Shown here in pieces: positions 48,417-49,479 of a stretch of DNA of 49,479 nt. A program made the translations under genes and the position numbers. The stretch's first letter is position 1, and every line of letters begins with the position of its first letter. This DNA comes from CAYRHS01 sp964424125. GTDB lineage: Bacteria; Actinomycetota; Acidimicrobiia; IMCC26256; JAOSJL01. Below the pieces are notes generated by a model. The model worked only from the letters and a program-made list of their open reading frames with translations, ran no database searches and was not told the origin of the DNA. The DNA lies in NCBI GenBank assembly GCA_964424125.1, contig CAYRHS010000002.1, positions 1-49,479 on the forward strand, written 5' to 3'.

Positions 48417-49479
48417 TCAGTCCGCAGCCTCCGTGGGTGACAACGTCGGGCGCTCGATCGCGGTTCCCGCCGAGATCGTGAGCTCCTCGCCGTCGTGCTC
48501 GATCGTGAGGTCGGCCCCACGGTCGATCTCGTAGTGGGTGGTGTCCTTGCGGATGTCGACGGTGAGGAGCCGGTCGTCGATCGTGAGCGGGATCCGCAAG
48601 CGGGTCCACCGCTCGGGGAGTCGGGGCGTGAACCGGAGCCGCCCGCCGTGGTCGCGCAGGCCCCCGAAGCCGTGGACGACGGCGATCCAGGTCCCGGCCA
48701 TCGCCGCGATGTGGACACCGTCACGGACGTTGTGGTTGACGTTCTCGATGTCCATGAGCGCGGTCTTGGCCGTGTACTGGTAGGCGCGGTCGAGGTAGCC
48801 GACCTCGGCCGCCATGACCGCCTGGATGCACGCCGACAGCGAGGAGTCGTCCGTCGTGAGGGGGTCGTAGTAGTCGAACGCGGCGCGCTTGTCCTCGATC
48901 GTGAAGCGCTGTCCCTGGAGGAACATGCCCAGGATGAGATCGACCTGCTTCAGGACCTGGAACCGGTACAGCACCATCGGGTGGTAGTGGAGCAGCAGCG
49001 GTCGCTTGTCCTCGGGCGTGCCTGCGACGTCCCAGCGTTCCTTCTCGAGGAACGAGTCGTCCTGGGCGTGGATACCGAGCGCGTCGTCGAACGGGAAGCG
49101 CATGCGCTCGGCGGCGCGTCTCCACGTGTCGACCTCGTCGTCGGAGAGCTCGATGCGGTCGCGGAACTCTCGATATGCGTCCGGGTCGTCCTTCTGGATT
49201 GACGAGACGACTGCTGCCGCGTCGGCGAGGTTCGCGGCGGCCATGAGGTTCGTGTAGGTGTTGTTGTCGACCAGCGCCGTGTACTCGTCGGGCCCGGTCA
49301 CCTGCTCGATGCAGAACTCGCCGCCCCGTCGCTCGGAGAAGTGACCGAGGTCGGCCCACAGACGCGCCGTCTCGGCGAGGATCTCGGTCCCGTGCTCGCG
49401 CAGGAACGCGGTGTCACACGTGGCGTCGACGTACTTGCGGATGGCGAAGGCGATGTCGCCGTCGATGTGGTACTGCGCG
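48417..49479 (-). CDS. Family 65 glycoside hydrolase/phosphorylase, C-terminal part (5' end outside window)
   Basis: 353 codons are present; the gene continues past 49479. The catalytic-domain signature VTGPDEYTALVDNNTYTN contains the general-acid Glu of GH65 enzymes. It is followed by the (alpha/alpha)6 barrel regions LLHYHPMVLYRFQVLKQVDL, YYDPLTTDDSSLSACIQAVM and GVHIAAMAGTWIAVVHGFGG, and the C-terminal beta-sheet domain (LRFTPRLPERWTRLRI). GH65 includes trehalose, maltose and kojibiose phosphorylases; which sugar is used cannot be decided from this part. Convergent with the dehydrogenase. Confidence 0.93.
   Translation of the reverse strand, partial: AQYHIDGDIAFAIRKYVDATCDTAFLREHGTEILAETARLWADLGHFSERRGGEFCIEQVTGPDEYTALVDNNTYTNLMAAANLADAAAVVSSIQKDDPDAYREFRDRIELSDDEVDTWRRAAERMRFPFDDALGIHAQDDSFLEKERWDVAGTPEDKRPLLLHYHPMVLYRFQVLKQVDLILGMFLQGQRFTIEDKRAAFDYYDPLTTDDSSLSACIQAVMAAEVGYLDRAYQYTAKTALMDIENVNHNVRDGVHIAAMAGTWIAVVHGFGGLRDHGGRLRFTPRLPERWTRLRIPLTIDDRLLTVDIRKDTTHYEIDRGADLTIEHDGEELTISAGTAIERPTLSPTEAAD

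Noticed and set aside
1..49479. CRISPR arrays, tRNA or rRNA genes, integrase or plasmid functions
   Set aside because: I saw no regularly spaced repeats, no tRNA T-loop or anticodon structures, and no proteins of mobile elements.

Overview
The window is very GC-rich and densely coded on both strands. Starts are often GTG or TTG, many stop/start junctions overlap as ATGA or GTGA, and Ala/Arg/Asp/Glu-rich proteins and Asp/Thr-rich lipoproteins are common. That pattern fits a high-GC actinobacterium. Together with the two acyl-CoA dehydrogenases, class III CoA-transferase, MaoC-like hydratases, thiolase, F420/flavin-type oxidoreductase and two P450s, it suggests an environmental lineage such as Acidimicrobiia; the exact taxon is inference. 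A run of ten Ns at 16064-16073 shows that this is a draft scaffold.

Layout. 1-6030: the N-terminal part of an MMPL exporter divergent from a MarR regulator across a perfect inverted repeat, a lipoprotein, two small unknown proteins, a broken TetR gene head-to-head with a broken alpha/beta hydrolase, an LLM-class flavin oxidoreductase and a VOC-fold protein. 6040-7374: a two-repeat lipoprotein. 7518-10441: two coupled Lrp/AsnC regulators followed by two coupled proteins carrying an RDHSWG-type motif. 10449-14897: a P450/D-aminoacylase-like amidohydrolase operon divergent from a second P450. 15064-22382: a co-directional block of a periplasmic binding protein (with the scaffold gap), a rifampicin-phosphotransferase-like protein without its ATP-grasp domain, a third RDHSWG protein, a ThDP enzyme, an SDR and an NAD-dependent epimerase. 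This block is the best candidate here for an undescribed pathway.

22358-29722: a decayed small membrane protein and its membrane neighbour, a Cys-rich small protein, a CHASE-type histidine kinase with a frameshifted N-terminus, a triply broken NagB-like gene beside an intact GH20 hexosaminidase and a NAT_N/GNAT_C acyltransferase, and a cold-shock protein with a clear terminator. 29799-38640: a small charged protein, a fused EtfB-EtfA, a DHA2-type MFS exporter, a Vgb-like propeller, a molybdopterin oxidoreductase, an MgtC-like protein and a thiolase. 38655-49479: an HMG-CoA-synthase/DUF35 fusion lacking the usual cysteines, a broken methyltransferase, two tandem propeller lipoproteins sharing a 375-bp identical segment, a five-gene acyl-CoA cassette (ACAD, CoA-transferase, two MaoC-like halves, ACAD), and the 3' part of a GH65 phosphorylase/hydrolase.

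The ETF, the two dehydrogenases, the CoA-transferase, the two hydratases and the thiolase/DUF35 pair make a near-complete beta-oxidation-like toolkit for an unknown acyl-CoA, with P450s and flavin oxidoreductases for upstream oxidation. At least six genes carry frameshifts or internal stops, often several each, while the long metabolic genes are clean. I found no tRNA, rRNA, CRISPR array, transposase or integrase.
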